Shown: positions 37,982-49,372 of the stretch, piece by piece
Layout of the letters: the number at the start of each line of letters is the position of its first letter
Numbering within the stretch: the first letter of the stretch is position 1
NCBI GenBank assembly: GCA_020086605.1
Contig: JACBWW010000089.1
Span: forward strand, 509,766-573,765
Reading direction: 5' to 3'
Origin: Lanius collurio
Taxonomy: Eukaryota > Chordata > Aves > Passeriformes > Laniidae
DNA length: 64,000 nucleotides
Program-made: the position numbers and the translations under genes
Notes under the pieces: generated by a model
What the model was told of the DNA's origin: nothing
Seen by the model: the letters and a program-made list of their open reading frames with translations, nothing else
Databases searched by the model: none

Positions 37982-38216
37982 ATCTCTCGGATGGAGTACG
38001 TGCATTCTAAGAACCTCATCTACCGCGATGTGAAGCCCGAGAACTTCCTCATTGGCCGGCAGGGCAATAAGAAGGAGCACGTCATTCACATCATAGACTT
38101 TGGATTGGCCAAGGAGTACATTGACCCAGAAACCAAAAAACACATTCCCTACAGGGAGCACAAGAGCCTCACTGGAACAGCGAGATACATGTCCATCAAC
38201 ACACACCTTGGCAAAG
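37982..38216 (+). CDS. CSNK1G1: CSNK1G1 coding exon 5, catalytic loop and activation segment (residues 148-225 plus first base of 226)
   Basis: The largest coding exon (235 nt). It encodes [12 protein letters not shown], the catalytic loop [11 protein letters not shown] (D163, K165, N168), [11 protein letters not shown] (DFG at 186-188), and the CK1-specific activation and substrate region [17 protein letters not shown]. The SIN tripeptide replaces the APE motif of most kinases, as is usual in CK1. Donor AAAG|GTCTGT is a weaker match than the other donors of this gene. A CR1 fragment lies within 100 bases downstream. Confidence 0.97.
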
Positions 38217-40497
38217 GTCTGTCTGCAGGGGGGCAGCGTGCGGAGTCCTTTGGGCTGGAAAAGCTTGCTAAGGTCACTGAGTCCAACAACTGACCAGCAC
38301 TGCCGTGTTCACCACTAAACCGTGTCCCCAGGTGCCACATTCACACACCTTTTGAGCACTTCCAGGCGTGGTGGCTCCACCACTGCCCTGGGCAGCCTGT
38401 TGAATCCTTGAAAACCCTTTCTGTGAATTGTTTTCTCTGATATCCAACCTAAACTTCCTCTGGCACAACTTGAGGCTGTTTCCTCTCATCCTGTCCCTGT
38501 TCCCTGGGAGCAGAACCCAACCTTCCCCAGCTGCCTCCTCCTGTAAGGGAGTTGTTGAGAGCCAGAAGATCCCTCCTGAGCCTCCTTTTCTCCAGTCTGA
38601 GCCTCCCCAGCTCCCTCAGCTGCTCCTGGTGCTCCAGCCCCTTCCCCAGCTCCATTCCCTTCCCTGGACACATTCTAGCTTGCCATTTGAACCCTGCAGA
38701 CCTCCCATAGCATCTTGGCTCACAGTTCCCTCACACCCTTGTGAACCTGCTGTTTACAGTTGTGAGGCTTTTTTTTTCTCCCCTCTTTTGAGGAATCAAG
38801 CCAGTTGAAATGTTGGAAACCTCTTAATTATAGTTTTTATTAGGAGTTAAGTAACTGGGAGCAGCCCTGCACTGATAAAAGACAATCAGACAGGCGGTGA
38901 TTGCTGCACTGGATGATAGACAAATAGATCTTTATAGCACAGCACTGCCCCAATGCCTTCCAGTTCCAGGTGTTAGAGTTGGATGTTCCCTGACCTAGTA
39001 ACTGGTTGGAGAAAATGATTTAAATAACTTTAAAGCTGGCTTTCATCTCCTCTCCTCGCTGCTTTCTTTCCTGCCAGAAGATTACATTTCTGTGACTGAA
39101 AGGCAAAAAAAAACTTATTAAATGTTTATATTCTCTTAAATCCATATGAACAGTGAGATAATGGAATATTCTCTGGGAGGCCTCCCGGCATGTTGACTCC
39201 CACTTGGAGAGCTCACTCTCTTTGGGGAGTAAGGAGGGATGAGCCTAGCTTCTAATTTTGGGAAGTGAAGAGTCAAGCAGGGATGGAGGAATGGGAGGGC
39301 ACAGTGGGGCTGGGAAGCTGCTGGTGCAGGCGATGTGGAGGGAAGATATATTTGTGTTTGAAATGCACCATGTGCCTTCCTTAGGACCCATTCCCACAGG
39401 ATTTCAGCTCCTGCCATGGCTCATGCAGGGGAAGGGTCCACATCAGTTCTGGGGGTGTATTAGAGGCGGCTGTCCCTGCCCAGAGGGGTTGTGAGGAGCT
39501 GCTGAGACCAGCCCAGGCGGAATCAGTCCTTTCACATTTCAGACTCAGGAGACTGACTGCAGTTTTTCTGAGAGACAAGTGCACTCAACCATCTTCCTGG
39601 AAGTCCATCTGCATCACTGCACTAAATGACCCAGAGCATCCTCCTTTTTTTCCCCTTTTTATCACAATACCTTCAGGGACTGTTGTTTCAGTTCCCTTCT
39701 CCTGAGTGTTCCCACTCCCAGCATCTCCTGCAGGTTAAGTGGCCACAGAGCTGTGGGCTGGATCTGCTCCGGATCGTGGAGCACATTGTTTGGAGCAGGT
39801 GGGGTTCAGAGGAGAGGAGGTTGCACCAGATGAGTCCATGAGCTCAGTGAACCCAAGGATGCAGCTCAGCCCAGCGGTGTTTGCACATCTTTTGTTCTCT
39901 TCTATCCTCCTCTGGGGTTTTGGATACATTTTGGCAGCTTGTTTTAAGGATACTTTTTCCTTTGGCTCCATGCCCCTTTTCCCCCCTTCATTTATCATTA
40001 TAACATCTGCATGGCAACAGCAGCACATGTTCCAGGGCGGCGCTGGAAGGAGCTATTTTTGATCTGATGAGCAGCAGGGGCAATTGGGAAAGGGTTGGCA
40101 CTGTGCAAAGGTGGATCCCTGCAGCTGGTTGGGAGTACCCCCTGTTCCCATTTAGTCCAGAGGAAATGGTCCAGTGCCACATGGCACCATTGACACTGGC
40201 AGGTCAGGGAAGAATGGGGGCACTCCTTTATTCCTCTGCAGTGAAGAGTTGTCCGTTCTACCTCAGGTTGGGCTGTGTGTCATGCAGCTCCCATGTTATC
40301 TCATGGCTTCTGGCTGATTTTACACATTTTCTGACTTTCTGAAACAGCTTCTAGGTGGTTTTGCATGAGATCAGAGCTGCAGACAGTGAGTGGACGTCCC
40401 TGTGGTACCTTTGACTCAGATACAGGTGTGGCTGCTGCTGACATCTCAGAGCCATTTCTGCCTCTGCAGCAAAAATTTGTCATCTCCTCTCTTTTAG
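38217..40497 (+). other. CSNK1G1: Intron c5 (2.3 kb)
   Basis: Holds a - oriented CR1 (38300-38690). I see nothing else recognisable. It ends in CTCTTTTAG. Confidence 0.8.
38300..38690 (-). mobile_element. CR1 LINE 3' fragment next to coding exon 5
   Basis: Antisense, diverged subfamily: TCCACCACTGCCCTGGGCAG, ATCCAACCTAAACTTCC, CTCATCCTGTCCCTGTTCCC. It begins within 100 bases of the exon 5 donor. Confidence 0.83.
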
Positions 40498-40583
40498 AGC
40501 AAAGTCGTCGAGATGACTTGGAAGCCCTTGGCCATATGTTCATGTATTTCCTCCGAGGCAGCCTGCCCTGGCAAGGATTGAAG
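40498..40583 (+). CDS. CSNK1G1: CSNK1G1 coding exon 6 (residues 226-254)
   Basis: An 86-nt exon encoding [18 protein letters not shown], then [11 protein letters not shown]. It corresponds to the conserved helix F region of the CK1 C-lobe. Acceptor CTCTTTTAG, donor AAG|GTAGGT, phase 0 at its end. Confidence 0.96.
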
Positions 40584-42553
40584 GTAGGTTTGAGCTTTAG
40601 GTTTTGTCCTTTAAAACTTTGGCTAGTCTCTACCCAAAGGAGAATCCACTGGGGAAACATTGGCAAAATCCAGCCAGAAACACTGTCCTCTCCTTTATGT
40701 CCTTGAAGAGGCTTTAAGTTTAGCTACAGGGAAGATTTTAAGGTAGAAATACATCACCTGGCACTTCAAGTTGCCGAATGGGTACAATTTTGGAGAGAAA
40801 GTTGGACAGAGAGACAGAAACAATGAGAGAGCTGTGATTGGAAGCTGCCCCAAGCTGGAGCGTGACTGGGACACAGTGGTTGTTTATGAAATTCCCATTA
40901 CAGCACACAGTCCCCCAGCTGCATCTGTGATCCCTGTTTATAATGGGAGCAGTTTGATGGGTTTAGATGCACAGATGGACTTCAGCTTGAAAAACTGGTT
41001 TTCTGGCACAAGTCTTGGACTTGGCTTCCCTCCAGACACACTGGACACTCAGTGCTGGGGAGTTTATGAGACGCTGTGAACAATGTGGAGAGCTGCAAGT
41101 AACTGAGTTACCAACTGCTGCCAGCATCCATCAGCTGAGCTAACCAGGAGTAAGTCATTTGCTGGCTCCAGAGCTGTTGGAAGCTGCATCTTCACTTCTC
41201 CATCACCTCCCTGATGATTAAGCTACTGTGTTCAGCTTTGGAATGGCAGGGAGTGAAGGGACTGAATGTGATCAGGTTAGGTTTATCAGGGGAGACAAGA
41301 GCTCCTGATGGAAAAAGGAGCTGAGGCTTTGGGTTCAGAGCTCTGCAATGGTCAGTGGGTTATAGACCCAGCTGGGGTGATAGACCTTGTTCAGCTGTTT
41401 GTCACCACCTATCCAGAGTTAGTCTCAGCTCAGCCTCATCAGGCACATGCCAGGAATGTTGGCAACAGCTCATAAAAGCAAAGAAGGGTTTTTCAAGCAT
41501 GAAAGGGATTGTGAGAGAAATCAGACTCTCTGATTTTATGTCCACGCCTCTCTCTAAGTGTGTTGTTCTAGTACATATTTTCTCTCTGGCTTAGTTGAAC
41601 TCGTCTGCTTTCAATTAATCCTGTAAATTATTCTAAAATAATTCCAAGTTTTTACAAGATTCTACAAAAGTTCCTCAGTTCAGTGCTGAACTTAATAAGA
41701 ATTGGTTGACTCCTTTCTGAGGTCCAGGGCAGACTCCAGCTGGACTTAGAATGTGGCATCTTTGCTCTTCCAGGTTTCCTCAGCTTACATTTCCAGTGTA
41801 TATTGTCAGGGCTGTGTCTGCAGAGAACATCTTACAGTGCTAATTATGCTGCTGCCAGGTCTAATTGACATATTTTGAAATGGAGGCAAGAAACCCCACT
41901 TTTAGGATGCCAACTGCAGCAGAGTTCTCTGCCTCAGGGTGATTTAGGTGGGAAATCCAACTGCAAATGGTTTCATTTCCCTGTTGACCAGATATTAAAC
42001 CAGGGCTGAGTGATGGACAGGTTGGGGGATGAAAGGAGACTCTGTGTGGGAGCAGCCTGGGATTTGGGAGAAGTGTGACTGATGTAGAGTCATTATCAAT
42101 GTGGTGACATCCTGTTGCACAGAAGAAAACCCAGACTGCTGTGTAATGGGTTTGTTTTGCAGTTGTTTGTGATGGCCCTAGGCCTGGGGAGGTCCTGATG
42201 TGCCATCACAGTTCATGCACCTTTATTTCCTTCACCCATGAAACCTTCCCTGCACGGTCTTCAGGACTGGGCTGTGAGAAGTGAGCCTTGTAAGACACTA
42301 ATAGGGGTCCTGCCTTCATTAACAAAGATGTTCTGAACATCCTTGGATGTTCCCTGCCGATAGAAACCTTGGTTTCTAACAACTCATTTGGAAGACTCCT
42401 GGTGTAGGCCAGGATGCAGTTCAGTTACAAGTAACATCTCCTGATGTCACCCAGAACAGGCATTAAATACCTTGTTTTTCTTCCCATACAGCATGTCCTT
42501 TCTTACATGGTTGAACTCTTTCTCCACAACTGTTTTGTCTTTGTGCGCTGCAG
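40584..42553 (+). other. CSNK1G1: Intron c6 (2.0 kb)
   Basis: No transposon end is recognised. It carries the first copy of a 29-bp sequence (42366-42394) repeated in the next intron. Confidence 0.75.
42366..42394 (+). repeat. 29-bp intronic repeat, copy 1
   Basis: Begins ACCTTGGTTTCT and ends CTCATTTGGAAG. It matches 44306-44334 at 28 of 29 positions (A/G difference in the middle). It lies 159 bases upstream of coding exon 7. Confidence 0.85.
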
Positions 42554-42638
42554 GCTGACACCTTAAAAGAGAGGTATCAGAAGATTGGGGACACAAAGAG
42601 AAACACTCCAGTTGAAGTTCTCTGTGAGAACTTTCCAG
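42554..42638 (+). CDS. CSNK1G1: CSNK1G1 coding exon 7 (residues 255-282 plus first base of 283)
   Basis: An 85-nt exon encoding [18 protein letters not shown], then [10 protein letters not shown], a conserved C-lobe segment of CK1. Acceptor GCGCTGCAG, donor CCAG|GTAAAG. The glutamate codon is split across the junction (G|AG). Confidence 0.96.
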
Positions 42639-43924
42639 GTAAAGCCCAGATGGGAGCGTGTGAGTGCAGCTGGAGGCAGCCATACCTTGTTAAACAGGCT
42701 GGGCCTGAGCTCCTCTGGCAGAAAGTATTTGGATGACATGTGTCCATCATGTTGTTCCTCTGGCTGGCAAGCAACTGGAGCTGCTGCTATAAATTACCAG
42801 GGCCTGAGGTCTTAAAATGAGCAAACCTCTTCTCATGAAGGAGACTGGACAGTGCTCAAGGGCCTTGTGTGCCTGCTGTGCTTCTTGGCATCCTTCCAAA
42901 AGAGCTCCTCATTATTTTCTCTCTCCCAAATGACCGTGTTGGAACAACCAAGTTAATTCTTTTCCAAATGGAAGGTTTTACAGGTGTTGCAGGTGCAGGT
43001 GCCCAGCTTGGAAGATGGGATGTTGTGTCTGGCCATGAATTCCATGTTCTGGGAGCAGTTTTAAGGAGAGTGTTACTAAGGACGTGCTTCTAGCCAAGCC
43101 CAACACCTGATCTCCAGTTAAACAGACCCTGGAGCTGGGAGAGCAGGGTACAGAGTTAGAGCCTTGCCCAGGGTCCCTTGGCCACAGAGTGGGCCTGGGA
43201 GGTTTTAGGGAGGTTTATGAAGTCCTGACACCAGAGAGAGCACCCACAATTAATCCCATTCCTCTAAGAGCTGTTGTGCAACAATAGCAGCAAGTCTGGA
43301 ATGAGCTAGTTGTTCACTCAAGTTACTGTCATTCTCCAGGTGTATCATTCCAAAATCCACCTGATTCCAAGCAGAATGGCTTCAGGTTGGCTGTTCTCAT
43401 CTTTTTCCCAGTACTTCTCCTCACAGCTCTTTCAGGTCTGGGCTGATGGGAGATGAGAGAACTGAGTTCTGTTCCTTTCTTGCCTGAAACCAGTTGTTCT
43501 CCACCTTCTGGAGGTACTTAAAAGAGGAGATTCTTTCTTCTCCTTTTTTTCCCCCTCTTTTACCTCCATGGAAGCTGCAAGCCACAGACAGAATTAAGTA
43601 TCAGTGAGCAGTTCTGTTCTTATTTTTGCCAGCTGAAGGCAAGGCCATGAGCCAAGGGAGAGCCAGGAAGGGGCAGGACAGTTCCTAGGGCTCAACATTC
43701 TGTGCAGGCAAACTGCAACCCAGATGCAGGAAAGCAATTCATTAGATTAACACCAAACTCTGATCTGTAAATTAACCCTCTTCTGGTAAATTAACCTTGG
43801 AGCCTCCCCCTCTAGTCTAGTTTTGAATATCCAGTGGTGTCACAAGGTTGGGCACTGCCATGCTCTGGGCAAACAGACCCTGGTTGCTGCTGGAGCTCTG
43901 GGATGCCTTGGGAGCCCACCAGTG

Positions 43925-44085
43925 ACTTGTTTGGGTTGGAAGGGACCTTAAAGCTCATCCAGTTCCACCCCCTGCCATGGGCAGGGACACCTCCCACTAT
44001 CCCAGCGTGCTCCAAGCCCCGTCCAACCTGGCTTTGGACACTTTCAGGGATGGAGCAGTCACAGCTTCTCCAGGCAACAGCATTC
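43925..44085 (-). mobile_element. CR1 LINE 3' fragment
   Basis: Antisense: TTGTTTGGGTTGGAAGGGAC, CCCCTGCCATGGGCAGGG. Confidence 0.87.
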
Positions 44086-44305
44086 TAAGTGCCTGTGAGC
44101 AGCCCATCATCAGGTTCAGTGAGTTTATTTCTCACACTGTTTATTTTTATATAAATGTATAGAATAAATCAAGGGGTGGAAGTGAGATTTGAGCAGAGGT
44201 GGGACTTCCATCTTTGCTTGAGAAGTGTTTGAGTTTTCAGTTGGGCACTGTTACTAAAAACCATCACTAGTAGGGAAAAAGCCAGAGGTAGCGCTGGCAG
44301 CCCAG

Positions 44306-44334
44306 ACCTTGGTTTCTGACAACTCATTTGGAAG
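44306..44334 (+). repeat. 29-bp intronic repeat, copy 2
   Basis: Near-identical to 42366-42394. It lies only 41 bases upstream of coding exon 8, so it overlaps the expected branch-point zone. Confidence 0.85.
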
Positions 44335-44375
44335 GTTCTGGATAAAAGGTGCTGCTTTTTCCCCTTTTCTGACAG

Positions 44376-44524
44376 AGGAGATGGCCACGTACCTCCGCTA
44401 TGTCCGGCGATTAGACTTCTTTGAGAGACCAGACTACGATTACCTACGGACCATCTTCACGGAGCTGTTTGAAAAGAAAGGCTACACCTTTGACTACGCC
44501 TACGACTGGGTCGGCAGGCCAATT
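44376..44524 (+). CDS. CSNK1G1: CSNK1G1 coding exon 8, end of kinase domain (residues 283-332)
   Basis: A 149-nt exon encoding [39 protein letters not shown] and [11 protein letters not shown]. It completes the kinase fold and starts the tail. Acceptor TTTTCTGACAG, donor ATT|GTGAGT, ending in phase 0. Confidence 0.96.
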
Positions 44525-46089
44525 GTGAGTTGTCCCTGCAAAATCCCATGCCTTGCCTTCCAGGTGCTGCTTCCCCACCATTGCCTTTTTGTTCTCAGTA
44601 ATCCCAATTAATGCCAGTGAGTTTAGGATCAAATCTTTCATTTCTCAACACAGTGAGATGTCCTGACATTGTGTTCAGGGGGTTCTTGCAGTGCCTTGAA
44701 GTTTTCCTGAGGGACAGAGGCCCCATCCCACCTCTCTGGACACTTGTGACGATGAACACAATGAGACTGAATTCCCTCTGGTCTAGCACAGGATTGGAGA
44801 TGAGAGTCTAAAATCCATCTTAAAGCAGGAGAATTGTTGAAACACCCTGTAATGGTCAAGTTCCCATTGGAAGGGTATGGAGATCCAGACAGGGCTCTGA
44901 TGGATGTTCAGTGAATAGCAGAATGGTTTGGGTTGGAAGGAATCTTAAAGCCCCCTTTGTTCCAACCCCCTGCCATGGACAGGGACACCTTCCGCTATCC
45001 CAGGCTGCTCCAAGCCCCATCCAGCCTGGCCTTGGACACTTCCAGGGGTCCAAGGGCAGACACAGCTTCTCTGTGCAACCTTGCCACTTTTATAGGGAGG
45101 AGTTTCTCCTGAATAGTTTCTTCTAAACTTGCTCTCCTGAACTCAGAATATCTTGGAGGACACTCAGAGGCCAAACCAGCTCTGTACAGCACTTGGCAAG
45201 GAAATGTGGGAGGCACCAACCTCCATTTAGCAGTTCCATGACTCCATGTGAACCATGACCCTGATCTTGTTGCATCACCTTTATCATCTAAAGTCAGTTA
45301 AACTCAGAAAGACCTTGAGCAAAGGATGTTTTATGGGGAAATATGGCAGAGGAATCTAAAGCTCTTTGTTTTGGGTCATTCTGCTCACGACCCACCCCAA
45401 AGACCAGTAATGACATCTGTAAATGAATTGTCGCTGGTGCCAGATCAAATTCCATCAGTGCTGAACTTGGTACCACTGCCAGTGCATTACTGTCACAACT
45501 GTATTTAGCATTCCCAATGCTTCCTTGATCAACAGAGTTCCTAAGAAATCATTCCCTTTGTGAATCAAGATTTTCTCTTCGTTTTTCTTTAATTACAAAG
45601 GCAATTGATAAAGAGCACCTTGTAAGACAAGCGTGCTATTGCTGACAACTGCGGTGGTTGCCATGGAGATCTCGATGTTGGGAGCAGGGATTATGACTTT
45701 GGTGAGAAGAGAGCAGATGAAGCTTTAATTTTAACACGTCCTGTTTTCTATGCAAGTGTGATTTTTACAAGTGGTGAGACGATGGGATAAGGAAAACAAG
45801 TCTGTATATTTTCAGTTGTAATAATTCTGTGTGAGACGCACTAGGTGTGATCTGACACTGAAACAGGCACCTAACTATATCTTCTTAATTAATTTTTATA
45901 TGAGACATTTGGTGCTGGTGTCCACCATCAAAGCTCATGTCTGTAAATCGCAGAGATTTTATAGTCCTGGCTATAATTCTTCTTGGTTCCTTTGGGCAGT
46001 GTTTTGATGTTTTTCTGCTTCCTACCAGCTTGACAAGATGGGTTTGTGCATGTGAGAGTCCTCACCATAACCAACACCTTGTTTTCCAG
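44525..46089 (+). other. CSNK1G1: Intron c8 (1.6 kb)
   Basis: Contains one CR1 fragment (44918-45140). The remainder, 45141-46089, shows nothing recognisable. Confidence 0.8.
44918..45140 (-). mobile_element. CR1 LINE 3' fragment
   Basis: Antisense: GCAGAATGGTTTGGGTTGG, CAGGCTGCTCCAAGCCCC. Confidence 0.87.
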
Positions 46090-46194
46090 CCTACTCCCGT
46101 GGGATCTGTCCATGTAGATTCTGGGACATCTGCAGTGACAAGAGACAGCCACATCCACCGGGACCGACCATCACAACAGGCCCTTCGCAATCAG
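46090..46194 (+). CDS. CSNK1G1: CSNK1G1 coding exon 9, tail (residues 333-367)
   Basis: A 105-nt exon, in phase at both ends, encoding [18 protein letters not shown], then [17 protein letters not shown]. This is the low-complexity linker between the kinase domain and the membrane-anchoring tail, and it is variable between CK1 gamma paralogues. Acceptor TTTTCCAG, donor CAG|GTGCAT. Confidence 0.94.
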
Positions 46195-47854
46195 GTGCAT
46201 TGCTTGGCTCCTCTCCCAACTCCTCTGGCACTGGAGAAGCAGAAGCCATGTGGCACTATAGATGGCTGGGGCTGATTCTTGGTCATGGCACAGACAATTC
46301 CTGCTTAATTTAGAGATGATGATTTGAGGACAATTTTGTCAAAGCAACAGGTTATTGAAATAAGGTATCAACCAGTGGAATTCCTCGGGATTGTGAGTCC
46401 AGTTTGGAATGGGGTTGTTTTTCTGTAGCTTGTTGGTAAACAGGTTAAAGCTGATGATCCAGCCTGGTCAGACTCCCTGACTACCACACCTTTTGGGGTG
46501 CTTTTACTCACAGCACATGGACCATGGAGCAGATTGAGAGTTACGCTGATGGCAACCTGTTCCCAGGTGCCCTCTGCCCACAGAGCGTGTGGCTGTGGTA
46601 GGGATGTGTGTCCCAAGAACATCCATATGTCCTTCTCAGAATGTCCAGTTCATAATGTGAGTGTTGCAGACCACAAAGGACAGGCAGGGCAGAACCCCCA
46701 GGAAGGCATCACAGGCTGGGATGAACTGCCACGGGGAAGCTGAATTCCCCATTTTCTCCTTTCTCATTGTACTGTTTTGTTGGTATTGAGAGTCTGGATT
46801 TTCTGGTAACAGAATTCTCAGACATTCAGTAGGTCTCCAGCTGGAGCTGTTGCTGCTCTTATTCCCAGGGAGTGGTTCTGGGCTTATTCTGCTCCTCCAA
46901 CCTCCATGTTCTGCTCAGTTCCTCCAGCTAGGGTTTGTGGGTGCAGAACCGAGCAGGAGATGTAACAACCTGTCTGGGCTCAGCCTTCCTGGGCTCTGAA
47001 GGGTCACACAGCTACCATCGGGTAGGATACATCCCAGTCCATCAGCTGCACTTGAGATGACCCCTCCTTGGGATGTTGCTGTAGGAAGGGGAGTTGTTTG
47101 CAGCATGTGTGATTAGTGTGGGCTGGTGTGTGAGCCCTGATACAGTCATCTGCTTTAATAAATTCCCTGATGGATGCAGTAACCCCCTGGTTTTGGGAGG
47201 ATTGTCCAGCCAGTTTCCCATTGTCCACCTTGACCACAGACCTTCACACTGTGTATGTGTGAGGCATCATGTTGCCTTGACAGCACAGTGACACCTGGCT
47301 TCGTTTTCAGGTATTTTAGTTCACAAAGACCCAAAGAAATCCAAAATATGCAGGCAGCCTGCAGGCCTTGTTCTCCTGAGCCGCACAGGTAGTCCGGTTG
47401 CTGGATTGCACAGCAGCTTTTGTCATATTTTCACTTAAACATTACTTAGGATGATGAATTATTTAATACAACATGGGGGAAATGAGGTTCTTCTCACCAA
47501 AACACAAACAACTCTCTTCTGAGGGATTTTCCTTTAAAGTCTTGAGCAAAGCATTTCTCTAAAGGAAAAAGGCAAAATAATAAACATCTTGAGCAGTGAA
47601 TTGAAGGCGTGGGTTTGGGCCTCCAGATTTAATGGCCTAATTTTTCTTCTTGGGTGTAATAACTGCAGATTCTGTCTTACAATATTTGACTCCCAGTAAA
47701 GAGCTAATGTGGGATCTCCTCTTCATAGCCTTTTCCTCTGGAAAGTGAAGGGTTTTTAATCAAAGATGAGTGAGCTCTTTCTCCTCTGTCTTTAGTCTTG
47801 CCATGGAAGCTGATAGGAGGGTGATAAGTGTTAATGGGAACTTGATGCTCCCAA

Positions 47855-48085
47855 GCCGTGTCAGGGGACATTTTGGTTGGATATCAGGAAAAGGTTCTTC
47901 CCTCAGAGGGTTGTGGGGCACTGCCCTGGCTCCCCAGGGAATGGTCATGGCCCAAGGCTGCGAGAGCTCCAGGAGTGTTTGGACGATGCTCTCAGGCACA
48001 GGGTGGGATTGTTGGGGTGTCTGTGCAGAGCCAGGAGTCAGACTGATGGTCCTTCTGGGTCCCTTCCAGCTCAGAATATTCTAGT
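47855..48085 (+). mobile_element. CR1 LINE 3' fragment
   Basis: Sense: GGTTGGATATCAGGAAAAGG to CTTCCAGCTCAGAATATTC. The usual terminal ATTCTATGA repeats are replaced by CTAGT-like repeats. Confidence 0.85.
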
Positions 48086-48107
48086 CTAGCCTAGTCTAGT
48101 CTATTCT
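48083..48107 (+). repeat. Short CTAGT-type microsatellite at a CR1 tail
   Basis: Alternating CTAGT/CTAGC pentamers directly follow the CR1 3' end. Confidence 0.7.
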
Positions 48108-48534
48108 GAATTTCATGGCATCACTTCCTTGATGTAACTCCTTAGGTTATGTTGGGCTCAGCTCAAGCCAACTTCAAACCCAGTTTGTCACATACTTGGA
48201 TGTAGAACTAAAAGAGACTAATCTGGCTCTTGTGGCTACTGGAGCCTTTCCTGGAACTTGCTTCCAGGCTCCCAGACTTCTCTCAGCACTGATGTAGCTT
48301 CATTCCCTGGGCTGGTCAGGCCATCTGATGCCGTGGAAGAACAGCACTCAATATGTGCTTTCCACTAGCTCATAAAACCTGCATTTAAATTCTCCAGTTG
48401 TTCCTAATCTTGTGAATTACAGCCATCCAAAAAATGTTCAAAGGAGGTGTTTCTCCTTTGGATGTCACCAAGGACAAAAGGTGTGAGCAGTATCTCAGGC
48501 TGATGGGAGGAACATGTAGTGAGAAGGTTTGATA

Positions 48535-48590
48535 AACAAGATGATCTTAACGTCCCTTCTGACCCACACCATTCTATGATCCTATGACAA
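48535..48590 (+). mobile_element. CR1 LINE terminal stub
   Basis: Sense end: CCCTTCTGACCCACACCATT, then CTATGATCCTATGA. Confidence 0.78.
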
Positions 48591-49301
48591 AACCACCTCT
48601 AGGGAAATAGCTCTTGGGTTTGGTGCCTGTTTGGAAGAGCAGCCCCGTGGGTCACTTCGTGAGGCAGTCAGAGCAAAGGGAATAACAATGGATGTTTCAT
48701 GGAGGCTTCTCTTTTAAATCTCCTACTTTTTGTATGTGCTCCAGCTCTAGCTGAATGATTGTTGAAGTTTATTCTAAGATTTCTGGAGCCTTTCTCTGGG
48801 TGCACCTTCACTGCTCAAAACCTGGGTTTATTCACCGGATCCTCATGTTTCTTGGCCAGATCCGTGGTGTCTCATTCAGCTGAGGCCTGAGGCCAACACA
48901 GATCTGTTTGTCCCACACTTCCCAGTCTTGGGAACCATTCTTCCCAGTGGTCAGTTGGGTTCAGGTGTGCTGAGATCCTCCTGGGTCTTAGGTGAGCGCT
49001 GGATGTGTTATCATCAAAGCTGGATTGACTGTCTTGGTCTGAAAGACAGGTGTCTGCCAAAGAAGGTGGGAACCTCCCTTGGAATGGAGAATATGACCTC
49101 CTTCCCTCCGAATTATTATAATTTGAAATTAAGGGGCTTTCAGGCAGAGCTTTGGGCAAAGGAGTAGCAGTTCTTCACTGGTCTGTGTCGGGGTAACAAG
49201 GCAAACAAGCAGCAGCACGGGCAGCACCAAGGAACAGCCGCAGCAGCCAGGGCCGGCCTGTCCCGGCCGCAGGCCCCTTCCCCTTGGGTGCAGTTCCGCT
49301 C

Positions 49302-49320
49302 GCGGCCGCCGGGGGCGCTG
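49302..49320 (+). promoter_or_regulatory. Weaker CTCF-like motif in LTR copy 1
   Basis: Shares the GGGGGCGCT core of the CTCF consensus but lacks the preceding A and several upstream positions. Confidence 0.35.
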
Positions 49321-49353
49321 GTGGCTCCCGGCCGGGCAGGGCGGGGATTCCCT

Positions 49354-49372
49354 CCGCCTGCAGGGGGCGCTG
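49354..49372 (+). promoter_or_regulatory. CTCF-like motif in LTR copy 1
   Basis: Reads CCGCCTGCAGGGGGCGCTG. It contains the AGGGGGCGCT core and most upstream consensus positions of the vertebrate CTCF motif. Confidence 0.55.

Larger units (their letters stand above)
42639..44375 (+). other. CSNK1G1: Intron c7 (1.7 kb)
   Basis: Holds a CR1 fragment (43925-44085) and the second copy of the 29-bp repeat (44306-44334). I see nothing else recognisable. Confidence 0.75.
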
